DNA from: Oscarella lobularis
Lineage: Eukaryota > Porifera > Homoscleromorpha > Homosclerophorida > Oscarellidae
Length of the DNA stretch: 64,000 nt
Assembly: GCF_947507565.1 (NCBI RefSeq)
Contig: NC_089178.1
Span: forward strand, 3,286,001-3,350,000
Reading direction: 5' to 3'
How positions within the stretch are numbered: the stretch's first letter is position 1; every line of letters starts with the position of its first letter. A program made the position numbers and the translations under genes. Positions 37,202 to 54,809 of this stretch are shown here, piece by piece. The notes beneath the pieces were generated by a model, which saw only the letters and a program-made list of their open reading frames with translations, had not been told where the DNA came from and ran no database searches.

Positions 37202-40200
37202 TTATGACATGGTCTCTTCGTCGTCGAGAGGTTTTTGGGGTACGACTGTCGCCGTGCAAGTCGGCAACGATTTGTCGTATGTCCACTTGGGATAGACGCG
37301 TTTGTATAAATCCATGCAGATCGTGTCTTGAGGCTTCAGCGGGCCGTCGAACGTGCATTTCATGTGACCGTGTGTACCTGCAACGAGTGCATTTCGCCCC
37401 TGTTTTTCCCTTTCTTTCTCTACCGTTTTACCTAGCGAATCTTTTATGTGTCCGCGACGACCGTATTTTGTGTGGAGCTCGACCGGTTTGAACCATGCAA
37501 TATCGGCTTTGAAACGAAAAATGCAAAGGGGGAAAAAAACGTCGACTTTCATTGTGTACGTACCTCTGTCGAAAAACATGTAGCGAATCACGGCGGATCG
37601 TTTGTGTATTTTATACGGATGACCGCTGAGTACGACTTTTTTGATTATCAAACGATCCGGATCGACGCCGAGGACAGAGCCAGTTGCGACGAGCGACTGT
37701 TCGCCTACGCGGTCCCCGCCCGGATTCTATACTATCTACGAATGATACTCGCAATAAAACATTACCTGTTCGAGCGTCAAACGAGAAGAGAAGAACGGGG
37801 GCTGGCGAGAATGTGATGGGAGCAAAAACGCTCGCAACGCTGACGGCGTCTGAGCGAAGGAAACGTTCAAACTGCGAAAAGACAGCCACGTCAAAAAAAA
37901 CAAAGAGGTAGGTGATAGTCAACTACTAGTACTTTGTGTTTGCTACTGTTCGTGTGCTGAGAATAAATGGGTGAAGCGGTAAAACGACGAAATCCGCAGT
38001 GAATAAGAAGAGAATCCTGACGACGATACATACATATAGACTCTCATCCCAAAAGTAAAGCTTGTGCTTGCCTTCGATTTGACTGAAACGGAATTAGAAG
38101 GGTGTTTCTTTACGACAAAGTGAACGACCGACATCTTAAAAAATGACTTATAATAAATAAACGATAAAGAAGCACTTCCTCTTGCTTGCCTTTTGCTCGT
38201 GTTGAAGAAGACCAAAGGCAACTAGCGGCATCTTTTGCTGAGCCTCTACATGCGCAAATTTATCCCAAAAAAATCGTACACATAACGTCTCTCTCTCGTC
38301 TTACCCGAAAAAGATCTGGGAACGTTTGCTATGTGAATGGTAACGTACCAACCAGGCTACGTACGAGCAAAAACCTCGCGTAAATTCTAACGCCGCCCGT
38401 TCCAACTCACTTGAATAGCATTTTCCGGTGCAGCAAGCACCTTTTTCCGCGTTCTCCTAATATCCTCAAATTGAAAAATTCTAAATATAAAATCACTACG
38501 TTGAAGAGAAGCGCTTGAGAATTGAATTCGAACCTGGCATAGTCGCTAGGAAGATTTTCTTTGGGATCCCACGGCGACGATTTGAAACTCTTCAAGCCGC
38601 GGTACCTAGAAAGCGAAAATAAATAAATATACTCAACAGAGCGATGACAGTTTATACCGCGCAAATCTTGTCTTGGCTAGTATGTGAAGAGGAGTGTCGA
38701 CTTCGTCAGGAAACATTTCGTTTTCTTTTTCCGCTTTGATCTTTTCCATCCTAGAAAGCGTAGACTAGTCTTATATAAATTCTTTATCGTTATTATTCAC
38801 TGTCGCATTTCTTTGTCTTGATCGTAGTTGTCGTCGTATTTCGCATCGTTAAACTCCTCCGTCGTCATTTCGGTGACCACACTTGCGCAGTCATCCACCT
38901 AAACAGAAAAATCAATTGAAAATCAAAAGATCTTCGACACGCCACCTGGCTGTTCATTTCAATGTCGAGCTTTTCGAATTCCGTCTCGAGTCCACCGTCG
39001 TACTCACTCTCCTCCGACTCTGATTCACTTTCGTCCTCCTTCCCAACATCATAAATTACCCCCTGAATTCATCTGACTACGCGTACACACTTGATCGCTG
39101 GTGAGAATCCAAGTCGCTTGATATTCCGACGTTCCAGGCGGAACCCGACGTTTCTCAGTCTTTGATTGCATACGAGCTAAAAGATCCAACTCTATAAAAA
39201 CTTGTCTCCAGTCTGCTCTGGAGTCCCAACCCTCTGCTTCTCTTAATTCTTCGTCGGTTGGCCACGTTTGTTCGGCGTCCATCGGATCCGGCACAGCTTC
39301 ACAATCCAAACTTTCCTAAATAAAAAATCGTCTCCGAATTTTTATGTCAAAATAAAGCGAACCTGATTGGATGGATCTGCTTCCTGTAACGTTCGAACAT
39401 CCTCCGTTGCCATATGAACAACATCATCCTACAAAGACACATACGTATGTGCATAGATAAAAAGAACTATAGTCCACTAACCGTTTCCATGGTTTCTGCA
39501 GCAGACAAGCGTCTCCCTTTTAATGAGCACGGATCAGGCGGCGCGTCAATCTTTCGCATTTGAAAATCGCCCAATTCGGGCAGATGAATCAGCCCGTCGA
39601 CAGACAGGCCTCGTCCGCGAACATAGCCGGATACAGACAAGGTCCCAAACTCCTAAAAAAACGCCTCCAAAATCGGATATGTCAAAACATACGCTCAGCT
39701 GCTAGTACCTCGCTTTCTGAGTCACATTGAAATTGGGTCTGTTCTATGAGAAGATGAGGCCGTTTGTCTCTCCAGTGAACGTGCTTTGTTTTCTGTGTGG
39801 CAACGCGACGCAAGAAGCTGGCTACGTCGCTATCACGGTCAAGAATCTGTATGCGATCGCTGGGAAATCTAGTAAAGTTAAAATTAAAATTATTTCAATT
39901 AATCTTTCTTTCTTCTTCACCGTTTCTCCACGACTTTCTGCAGGGATTTCTTCATATTGGTTTGTCGTTTTGAAGGAAAGCGATCAAAACCCTAAAAATC
40001 AGATTATTTTTCCTCCCCTATTGAGCCAATGACGCTATCCCACTGACTTGGACAACGTGAGCAGTTGCCGGAACACCTTGGGCCAACAAGCAACTGAACA
40101 AAATCTCCCCAAACGAATCTACGTGACCAATAGGTGCATAGAGAAAGACAAACGTGTCAGCCACCTGAAACAAAAAGATTCCCCTCCCCCTCCTCCTCCT

Positions 40201-40879
40201 TCATTAGACTATCTCCCAACCTTGCATGCATCCAATAGAGAACACAAATCAAAGTAGGCTGGAGTGACGATAGTAAAACGCTGCTTCATTTTAGGATATC
40301 TTTTAGTTAAAGGAAGCGTTCTAAGGAATAAATCATATTGGAGTCTCTTCACGAACCCCACTGTTAGACCAGATGCGTGCTGATGCACAATTGCATCCGT
40401 CTCTACTTCAACTAAACGTCGTATCAGATCGGTTCGATCTGCTACGGCAGCGTGAAGAGGAATAAGAGCCTATGTGGAGATTTCTCATTAGGCGAAATGA
40501 TTTCGAATGTTTTCTTACTATGATGTGTGGTGGAGCGCCCTCTTGGCCTCCTCGCGTTCTTTTCTCTTGCATTGCGGCTATGCGCTTGTTTCGACGATGC
40601 TGTTTCATCTGTGTGGAGATGGAACCCTTTTTTTTGCTTTCTAGCGTGCGTTTTATTCGTTTGCCTGATTTCTGCGATCTGATCGTCGTTGTGATACGCT
40701 TTTTTTGCTCTTCGCTGCCGCTTTAGGACCCACTCGGCCTAAACGAACGTTGGAGAGGTTCTACGAGCTATTTTTTACTGACCTTTGTCTTGAGATCGAT
40801 TCGTCTTGTGCTTTCCGCACTTATGCGGCTTGTTTTTCTGCTTCAACGGGCCAGGACGATGAGGAACTTGTTCGCCCAT
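37202..40879 (-). CDS. TSR1: TSR1 pre-rRNA-processing GTPase-like factor
   Basis: TSR1 acts on late cytoplasmic pre-40S ribosomal subunits. It is related to BMS1 and translational GTPases but lacks GTPase activity. Start ATG at 40879: [20 protein letters not shown], the family N-terminus. Exons with short introns include [37 protein letters not shown], acidic stretches, [74 protein letters not shown] and RYMFFDRG. The C-terminus is [40 protein letters not shown] and [12 protein letters not shown], stop at 37202. These match TSR1 from end to end. The gene is divergent from the Uma2-like gene, with only 69 bp between start codons. Confidence 0.95.
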
Positions 40880-40948
40880 GATGTTTCCTAGCGCGCTAAG
40901 AGGAACCACGTGGGGGTCAAAGCAGCTGCTTCCATCATAGATGCTTCC
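40880..40948. promoter_or_regulatory. Divergent mini-promoter with a 36-bp element shared with the ABCC10 promoter
   Basis: The 69 bp between the TSR1 start (minus) and the Uma2-like gene start (plus). Positions 40887-40922 match 42710-42745 at 34 of 36 positions in the same orientation. The element holds a self-complementary TAGCGCGCTA and the E-box CACGTG at 40907-40912. Confidence 0.75.
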
Positions 40949-42551
40949 ATGGATTATCTTCGTCGCAGTCCGCGAGGCTCACCAGCACCACTTCGTCGCA
41001 GTTCGTCAGGCTCACCAGCACCAGAGCCTTCGTTCCCTTCGTATTGGAAACGCGAGCCTGTAAGTATTCTGTATTCTGTCATAGGTTGCTCGCTTTGTCG
41101 CTCCCGTCGCCACGCGCGGCTCGCCGTCTAATCCCGACAGATCTTACGTTTTGGAAAACCAGCTAGAGCTTTTTTTATGGAAAACGCGACGATCGCAGCC
41201 TAACGAAGGGATTCGACGCAAAAGGAGCCCCACCTTTAATAGTTTACGGGTTCTCGTTTGGAATATCCTAAAATGAACCCACATTCGCCTTTCGCGCTGT
41301 CTTTTAAGGCTCATTCGTCTGCGTTTTTAGCGTCGATACCGAGGGTGTGGCCCCAGACTTTTAGCCAAAACTTCCACTGCACTTCACGCGTTCGGTTTAT
41401 CTAAAACACTCTACGCCCTCCGATTTTCACGCGATAAGAACCCAAGCCTCGCGTAATATTGTACAGTCGGCCATTTTCCTGGTCTCCCGGATAAACCGTA
41501 AGCGATACGGTACTGATTATCCGGGAGACCAGGAAAAGGACCTGGCAACGCGAGGTTACCAGCGAACGATCAGTCGTTGCAGGGTTCGTTATTGCTTTCC
41601 GGCAAGTTGCCACAGCTAAAAGAATGGCTAATATGTTTTTGCATTGTGACGTAAGCACATTCTCACACCTAAAAAGTCGTCTACTGTAAGCGATACGGCC
41701 TCCGCTCCCAAGTCTCTCTTCTGTCAAGTGCCACGTTTTTTATGGACAGCGCTAATAGATTTTGATTACTTGGGTTTCTGTAATGTATAATTCTATCATA
41801 GAGAAGGCTCAGTTTCTCTATGATATGTACATGCTTCGTTTATTTTGTGTAGGAGCCTGCTGTTCGCTGGCGCGGCTTCATTGTGAACGCGGAATCCGCG
41901 GAATTGGCACAGCATCTCGGGATCTGCTCCGCGACCGACTTTGTAGAAGCCGCAGAAGCCTTCCGCGGCATTGGAATAAAGGTAGAACGTGAAAACGGAG
42001 CAGTCGTCTTTTCAGCCATGGGGTCATTTGCTCCACACGCGAGAGGCCAGTCGGAAATCGTCGGTCAAGTTTGGCAGTGGGCAAATAACGTTTTCGATTT
42101 TTTTTGGTTTGCCACTGACGAATATTTGACCATCGGCCGTTCTAGCATTGTTCCTGACGTGTCCGCTGGACCAATGATGGGCCGTTTGAAATTGTCCACT
42201 TTTGCATGCGAGATCAGCGATAGAAACCCCGTGACACAAGAAAGAATTGACACCTATCATCATCATCCTGAAATTCAGTACCTTCTGGTCATCGAAATCG
42301 GATGGTATGACAACGGTGACTCGAGTACTTTGACATCGCTTACAGCGGAGCTGTATGACATTCCGAGCAGGTCACGGGTCGGAGGTGTCATTCCTTTTCG
42401 TGAATGTACCGAAGCAAACCCAGCGGTGATTACCATACCTTGTGCACGCCTTTTCCAAGGCGCGCCAATAATTCCTCCAAATGCAACGGACTTACGAATC
42501 AATCTCTTTCGTGTGAAAAAGAGAATCATGGCTGGTATAGATAATCTTTGA
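40949..42551 (+). CDS. Small protein with Uma2/DUF820-like (PD-(D/E)xK-type) fold, tentative
   Basis: Two exons: 40949-41059 and 41853-42551, giving 269 residues. Exon 1 (MDYLRRSPRGSPAPLRRSSS) holds two copies of a 33-bp unit. Exon 2 resembles the Uma2/DUF820 putative nuclease family: GIKVERENGAVVFSAMGS, QSEIVGQVWQWANN, SSIVPDVSAGPM (the PD) and QYLLVIEIGW (the E strand). A clear catalytic Lys after the E is not visible, so activity is doubtful. The family is common in bacteria and in some eukaryotic expansions, so a transferred or domesticated origin is possible; base composition alone does not show it. The intron of 793 bp is far larger than neighbours' and holds hairpin repeats, suggesting an inserted element. 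The protein could instead be an unrelated lineage-specific family. Confidence 0.6.
41474..41537. repeat. Perfect 21-bp inverted repeat with 22-nt loop
   Basis: Left arm 41474-41494 is the exact reverse complement of right arm 41517-41537. The loop contains a second short stem, accgta and tacggt, so the whole element can fold as one long hairpin. The loop core gtaagcgatacgg occurs again near 41686. It sits in the large intron of the Uma2-like gene. Confidence 0.9.
41794..41825. repeat. Perfect 12-bp inverted repeat
   Basis: tatcatagagaa at 41794-41805 is mirrored by ttctctatgata at 41814-41825 with an 8-nt loop, just upstream of exon 2 of the Uma2-like gene. Confidence 0.85.
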
Positions 42552-42709
42552 CTGTTTTTTTGCTTTTGAGTTTGTTACGAATACGAAATTGAGTTTAGAG
42601 TTGCATATTATATCACATTCTTCCTCGTGAAAAATTCCAACGTCACTGACGTACTGTTAGAAAATGGTTTTGTAAAATGAAATAAGCCAGTTTAATAAGC
42701 CTTTTCCTA

Positions 42710-42745
42710 CCTAGCGCACTAAGAGGAACCACGTGGTGGTCAAAG
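42710..42745. promoter_or_regulatory. Second copy of the 36-bp promoter element, upstream of ABCC10
   Basis: Matches 40887-40922 at 34 of 36 bases. It includes CACGTG at 42730-42735, 51 bp before the ABCC10 start codon. An AT-rich atataaaa follows at about 42770. Confidence 0.75.
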
Positions 42746-42785
42746 GATCCCTGATGTGGTCTAAAAAACCATATAAAACGGCGCA

Positions 42786-49006
<6,221 letters not shown>

Positions 49007-49129
49007 GGCAAACAACTGATATATTAATTAGAGTCAATTGTATCAGTTCTGATGTAACAAATTAGCGCGCTCGCGTGCGCTATTCATCAACGTCAGAGAT
49101 ATAAGAGAGTCAACGTCAACCGTCAAGAG

Positions 49130-52100
49130 ATGTCTACTCAAGTAATGCTCGTTATACGGGTGCACCGTGCAACTCCTGAAGACTATTTTTCTATGCGCAC
49201 TTAGGGGTTCTTCTCGCTTTCGGGGTTTCTTTACATCGTTCAGAAAACAGGTAAAATTCTTCTCCGACGTTCACTGGGCGTACTGAGCGCCGCGACATCT
49301 CCTAGGCTTTCGAAAACAGAAAAAGAAATGGTGCGCAAGAGCAGACGTCGCCGCGCGCTCCACGAGAAAATCGCATTCTTCTAGGTTCTTCTTCTTTGAC
49401 GAAAGCGAATGTCAATTGACCTACTACAGGTCGGAAACAGGAGAAAAAGCGTCGGGGTGCGTACAAATAGTCGTCGTAATCCTACACTCATACCTTGTAC
49501 TGCAGATCAATTAATATATCGGATGCAACACTGTCATTTGATCCTCAACAACCCGGCCAGTTCGTCATAAGGTAAAAAGGATTTATTTTTGAGAGGAGGG
49601 GGCCAACAGGGTTGCATTTAGTTCTCGTGGCAAGGAGCATTGGCTTTTAGCTGACAATAACGAGACAATGATGCATTGGCTCAAAGGACTTCAGGTCGAT
49701 TTCGTCGAGGAGTGAACTGATGACGTATACGTTTCTCTTCCTTTTTACAGGCGAAGAGAGCCGAGTGGAAGCGTCGTCAAGTCGACCAGGACGTCAAATC
49801 AATTGCTTCAGATGAGATCACAAGAAAAGTACAAAGAAGATTGATAAAAAAAGAGTCTTGAATCGAATTCTCTCTCCACTTATAGGAAAATAGGAGAGCA
49901 AGCGAGCACGGCGTCTTAGCTGAACTGACACGACGTACAAAAAGAAATCAATAACTGTTCTTATATTACTCTGTATTGGTTAGCCGATCGAAGTCCTCGA
50001 CTTCTGGGAAGTACTCAACGCACTCGCTCTTTATTCATTCACGATGCCTCGTCGACGAACGAGACGGATCTCGGACGCTCAGCACCACCGGATTCCATTG
50101 GGATATCCGCACCTAGAAAATCCACCAGCGATGAGTTTTCGGCGAGCAGCAGCCTCATCGTCGATGAGGACTATTTTCTGTCAAAGGGAAAACCAGAGCA
50201 GAATAGGCAGATGTCGTCGCCTTCGGTGTTGCTTTCTGTTGGAGAGGAAGAGGAGCTTCAATTGGGAACTAGTCCCAGCGCCAGCAGCGGATTGCTGAGT
50301 CTTTGTACGGAGGCTGGAGAGAGAATTTGCGGTAGAGCTGACCTGCTCATTGAACAGGTACGAGCCTATGATTTCATGTGTGATTGGTTGACACTCTGTA
50401 CGTGCGTGCGTCTGTTTTAGCTGAAAACGGAGCTCAGGTAGGTCGATATTTGTTAATTGGAATTGTGGGATATTTTAGTGCAGGGAAACGAAAGCTGAAC
50501 TGGCGAAGATGCGGCAAAAACAGGAAACGTTGCACGACGACAGTTCTGATACAGAAAAGGTACCCTATTAATAATTTCTGGGATTTGAACAGTATTTCTT
50601 TTGGTGCTTTTAGACTAATGACCCTGAGCAGTCTGGCAAGGCAGAGAAGTAAGATATGCGGCATATTTTACTCTCGCAATGAGGGAATTTTGTAGAACTA
50701 AGGCGGGATCGCAAACGGCGCGATTTAAAGCCTTGCAGGTGCATTGCTTTTCTACTCGTTTTCTTTTGTTTTAAAGTACTTTGTGTGAAGACTGCACACA
50801 AGCGGGAGAACGATTTTTTGCGCAGTGAATTAGGGCAGCTGAAGCAGCAAATAGGAAAGGACAACTCCAGAGTCGAAGCACTCAGAAAGTGCAAATTTTT
50901 GAAATAATTTTTTTGATTTTCTGATCGTTGTTTTTTGAGTGCAGGAAACAGGATACAATGAAGACAAATATGTACATAATGAAGCAAAACTTTGTAGAGC
51001 TAATCCAAAAAGGAATCAGAGAAAGAGGCGGAAGTAAAAGGCCACTGACATGAATTTTTTTCCTAATTATTTCTGTGATTTCTGTCAGACGACGAGGAAG
51101 ATATTGCCAACGACAAGGTAAGCCAAACAAATGCAGCCAAATGATCAAAATAATCAAAATTCAAAAGGGATGCCAATGTCTTCTTTTGCTGTTAAAAGAC
51201 GCTCATCGCGAGTCTCCAAAATACGTTCCAGTATTTGAAAAGTGAGTTTGAAGTGAACACGGATTCGTATGCCCCTATGTTTACTACGTAGCTGTCGTGG
51301 ATTTCACGTCGACGAGTACGGATACGTGCACAACTGGCAAAACGAAGTTGGCATGCAGCATTACCTGTGCGGCGTTCTCATGCAGCACTACAAGCAAGCC
51401 CTACAGGTAAACGCGTTGAGTATAACATATCCTTTATTGTAGTTCCTATTTTGAAGGAAGGTGACGCACACCAGGAGAAATGGAACAGGTTCATGAATGA
51501 ACAAAAGGACAAGCTCCGTCGCGGTCAATTTGACCACGTGAGGATGCGTTGTGAAATTTTCTTTTTCTATGCTAGCGTTTGATGAACAGAAGAACTTGCG
51601 AGATCTGGTGCGAGGAGGAATACCTTCGTCGTATAGAGAGCTTGTATGGAAAAGGTATGTTGATTTATAAGAAGTTTTAGCTTGGACGCTCTTTATTAAT
51701 TGATAGTTTCACCTTATCTCGTCTTGAGAAATTAATCGAGCTAAAGGTTTGTCTCGTTGAAATCATTAGTTGCGCTTTGAAACGTTTTTTCTCAGGGACC
51801 TGGATACTATTCTCAGCTGTGTCATCAGCAGGTGAAAAATCGTGATCCTTTAAAAGTTATATATGTTGAATTATTTTGTTCTTATAGACACGCCACATCA
51901 AGCAGATAAAGCTCGACTTATTGCGAACACTGCCCGGAAATAATCTCTTTGGCAAGAAGAGTCGCGGGGTCAGAAAATAGAGACTTTCTTTGAAAAATTC
52001 TTATTTATCTCTCTTTCTTCGAAGGTGGAAAAATTAGAACGCATTCTAGTTGCATACAGCCTTCACAATCCCTCAATTGGCTATTGCCAGGCAAAGGAAA

Positions 52101-54737
52101 TCCGACTACCAGTTGGCTTGCAATTAACCTCTTAATGTTACAGGGAATGAATATGGTAGCAGCCGTCTGTCTTTTTTATCTTAGCGAAGAAGATGCTTTC
52201 TGGTACAGAAATCGAATTTGCATTGTTATTGCCACTTTAATCTCCTCTCAGGGCTTTAGTTGCTATTATTGACAGATTTCTCCCTTCGGACTATTATTCG
52301 GGCAACCTTGTTACGGTTCAAGCCGACCAAGTAATAATAATCATCATCATCTCTTTGTTTTTTATTTGTGATGGGGATACTAGAGCGTTTTAAAAGATAT
52401 GATTGAAGACAGAGATCCCGAGCTTTCGAGGCATCTAGATAGCATGGGGATCGATATTGGAATGATATCTCTCAACTGGTTCATGACAATCTACGTCGAT
52501 TCGTTGCCACCGGAGGTAGATAAATCCTAAAGAAGAGCTTTTCTTAATTAATGCTACGTATGTAGTCGATGTTTCGCGTTTGGGACTGTTTTCTTCTAGA
52601 GCAACAAAAGGTTTATTGTTGCAGGTATTTTAGTTTCTCCTTTGTTACGTTTCTTTCTCTCTACTAGGTTCTCTTCCGAGTTGCTCTCGGTTTGTTGCTT
52701 CTCCATAAGAGCAAAATCCTTCTGTTCGATAATCCTATTGGACTTCTGGGCTTTCTCAAAAGTATACCCAAGCTCGCTTACAATGCTGACGTTGTTATGA
52801 AGGTATACGTCACGCTGTCTACGTTGACTCGCTGCTTTGACTCCTATGCAGGCTGCCTTTACAAAACCCTTCTTTTCGAGAAGCCAAATCAGAAAAAAGA
52901 GAGAACATTATGTCAAAGTATTGACCGAGCAATTGGGATTGAATTCGTCGCTGAAGCGTACTTCCACTATCTCGTCGTCGACAGTGAGCCCTTTAATTAA
53001 TAAGCCAATGCCAAATCTAATTTTCTCATATTCCAGTTAAATAAAATGTCCCTCAAGTACCGGTCCACTCAGCAGTCGTCCGCATGGGAATGTGCAGTTA
53101 TGTCAGATCGAGGTAAAACCGACGAAGACATTTGTACGATGACGGGATTGATTCGAAATTTCGTGCAAAACTACAGACGTTGCTTGGCTGTGCCAAGGCG
53201 CTCATCAAAACGACGGACGAGTGGTCGTTCTTAACGTTCACGGCGAAGAAGCCGAGGCCGGTCTTCTTCCATACAAGGTATTTTTTGTTTGAAAGTTCTC
53301 GTGGTTAAAAATAGTAGCCATTTCGTCTGTAGTCGGATTCGCGCATAACTTGCATTTCTGTACTGAATTCCGACGTGATGCTGCTGTGCACTTTGTCGTG
53401 GACGTTACTTGCCTTTAGCACCGAAACGGGGTATAAAGATTATTCGTGGCCACCGCTCCTTTAGATCGTTAGTATATGTTGTATGAAGGAATTTGCTTTG
53501 GTCGGAAAGGTTGAAGGATAGTCCTGTCAGTTTGGCGTGCGCGTCGTCTTCAGTGGCGTACGTTGGTCTAGTAGACGGAGAACTTTCCTTTTTTGAGGTT
53601 GCCGAGATTCTCAATACTTCCTCCTTATAATTATAATTTATCTTAAGGAAATTTCTGAAAAAGGCAGTGGACCGGCAAAATTTATTTCTATTCAAGAAGG
53701 CCTTCCCGTGCTGTCTTTGCTTATAGTAAACGATCAGTTGTGGTGTGGCTCTGGTAGTTGCGTTATTGTGCTGGATACACAGTCAGTCTTGTACTTGTAA
53801 TTGCGTCCTTTGCTAATGTTTTTATAGAACGTTTGAAGAGCTGAGCTCGTTTAAAACCGATTACAATCCGAAGAAAGCCGTCCATCGTATGATGGTGGGT
53901 AAGCACGGAGTCTGGACTGGAGCTCGAGGGTAAGAACAAACCCAAGTTCTGTTCATCGTGTCAGCTATATGTCTTTAAGATCTTCGGAAATTAAGCTGTG
54001 GCACATGGAGAGTTTTGAGCTGCTCTACTCATTTGATGTGAGCAGCGTTTTATATCAAGGTCTCGACGATGCACCCAAGGTAAGTTTGCTTATTCAAAAT
54101 CAATTTACTTTCTTCACTTGGATTTACCGTAGTCCGGATCCTTGTCTCGCAACATCAGTCAGTCGGGATCAACGAATCCCTGTCGAGTGACGTCATTGCT
54201 TGTTACGGAGAAGAACGTGTGGATTGGAACTGGCGGTGGTCATTTGATTATCGTGGATATCATTGACAAAATCGGAGGCGAGCCAACTTGCTCAACTACT
54301 TATTAGTTTTTAGTTATAGAAATGTTAAGGTTGCTGTTCCCTCAAAGTGCAGTCACTCCAGAAGCTGTCGGATGACGGGGTCCGGTGCATTGTTCAGAGC
54401 AGGTTTCGTAGTCCTTTTCATTCGTTTTCTATACAGTACGTATTTATTTGACAAGGTTGCCGACGGATCCTGTCATTCTTACTTGTCCACATCGAGGACT
54501 CACCAATTTGTGGCGACCGGAAGAAGACGAGAAGGTAGAATATGAGCATTGCATGTGTTTCGAGCAATTGGGAATTTGCCGCAACAGAACGCGAAGAAAA
54601 CGGTGTGGAAGTCTATCAAAGTAGAATGCATCGAGACCGTCGAATCTCTGGGCATTTTCAAAACAAAATCAGCGACAGAAGAGCACACAAACAGCGACGA
54701 GCAATCGACAGAGACAACTCAGCAGCAAACAGTTTGA
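49130..54737 (+). CDS. PH-coiled coil-TBC Rab GTPase-activating protein fused to a LRRK-type beta-propeller
   Basis: Start ATG at 49130 in a 12-nt exon (MSTQ) joined to GFFSLSGFLYIVQKTGFRKQ and WFFFDESECQLTYYRS, then HWLLADNNETMMHWLKGLQ: a PH domain as in TBC1D2/Armus. A Ser-rich linker and coiled coil follow (KAELAKMRQKQETLHDD). The TBC domain contains LRDLVRGGIPSSYRELVWK, IKLDLLRTLPG (arginine finger), NPSIGYCQGMNMVAAV (glutamine finger), SLNWFMTIYVDSLPPESMF and FRVALGLLLLHK. The TBC exon ends at 52983 and splices, via a 53-nt GT-AG intron, in frame to LNKMSLKYRSTQQ and DVAWLCQGAHQNDGRVVVLN, LKDSPVSLACASSSVAYVGL, QLWCGSGSCVIVLDTQ, HGVWTGARGSSEIKLWH and VTSLLVTEKNVWIGTGGGHL, typical of the LRRK2 C-terminal WD40 propeller. 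The last one or two exons are uncertain, so the stop at 54737 is approximate. Rab7-like inactivation on endosomes is inferred from TBC1D2. Confidence 0.75.
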
Positions 54738-54809
54738 CGTCACACATGCAATACTCGCGAGAAGAGCGCTTGCACTTTCGCGCGCAGTCTGTAACAGGTT
54801 TTTGTTTCT

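Noticed and set aside
41401-41727. A 108-codon minus-strand frame inside the Uma2-like gene intron
   Set aside because: It has no ATG at its start, no recognisable family, and crosses the perfect inverted repeat, so it is more likely mobile-element remnant than a gene.
53047-54737. A separate propeller-only gene starting at the ATG at 53047
   Set aside because: The preceding TBC exon has a good GT donor and splices in frame to 53037, leaving no intergenic space; kept only as an alternative in the findings.
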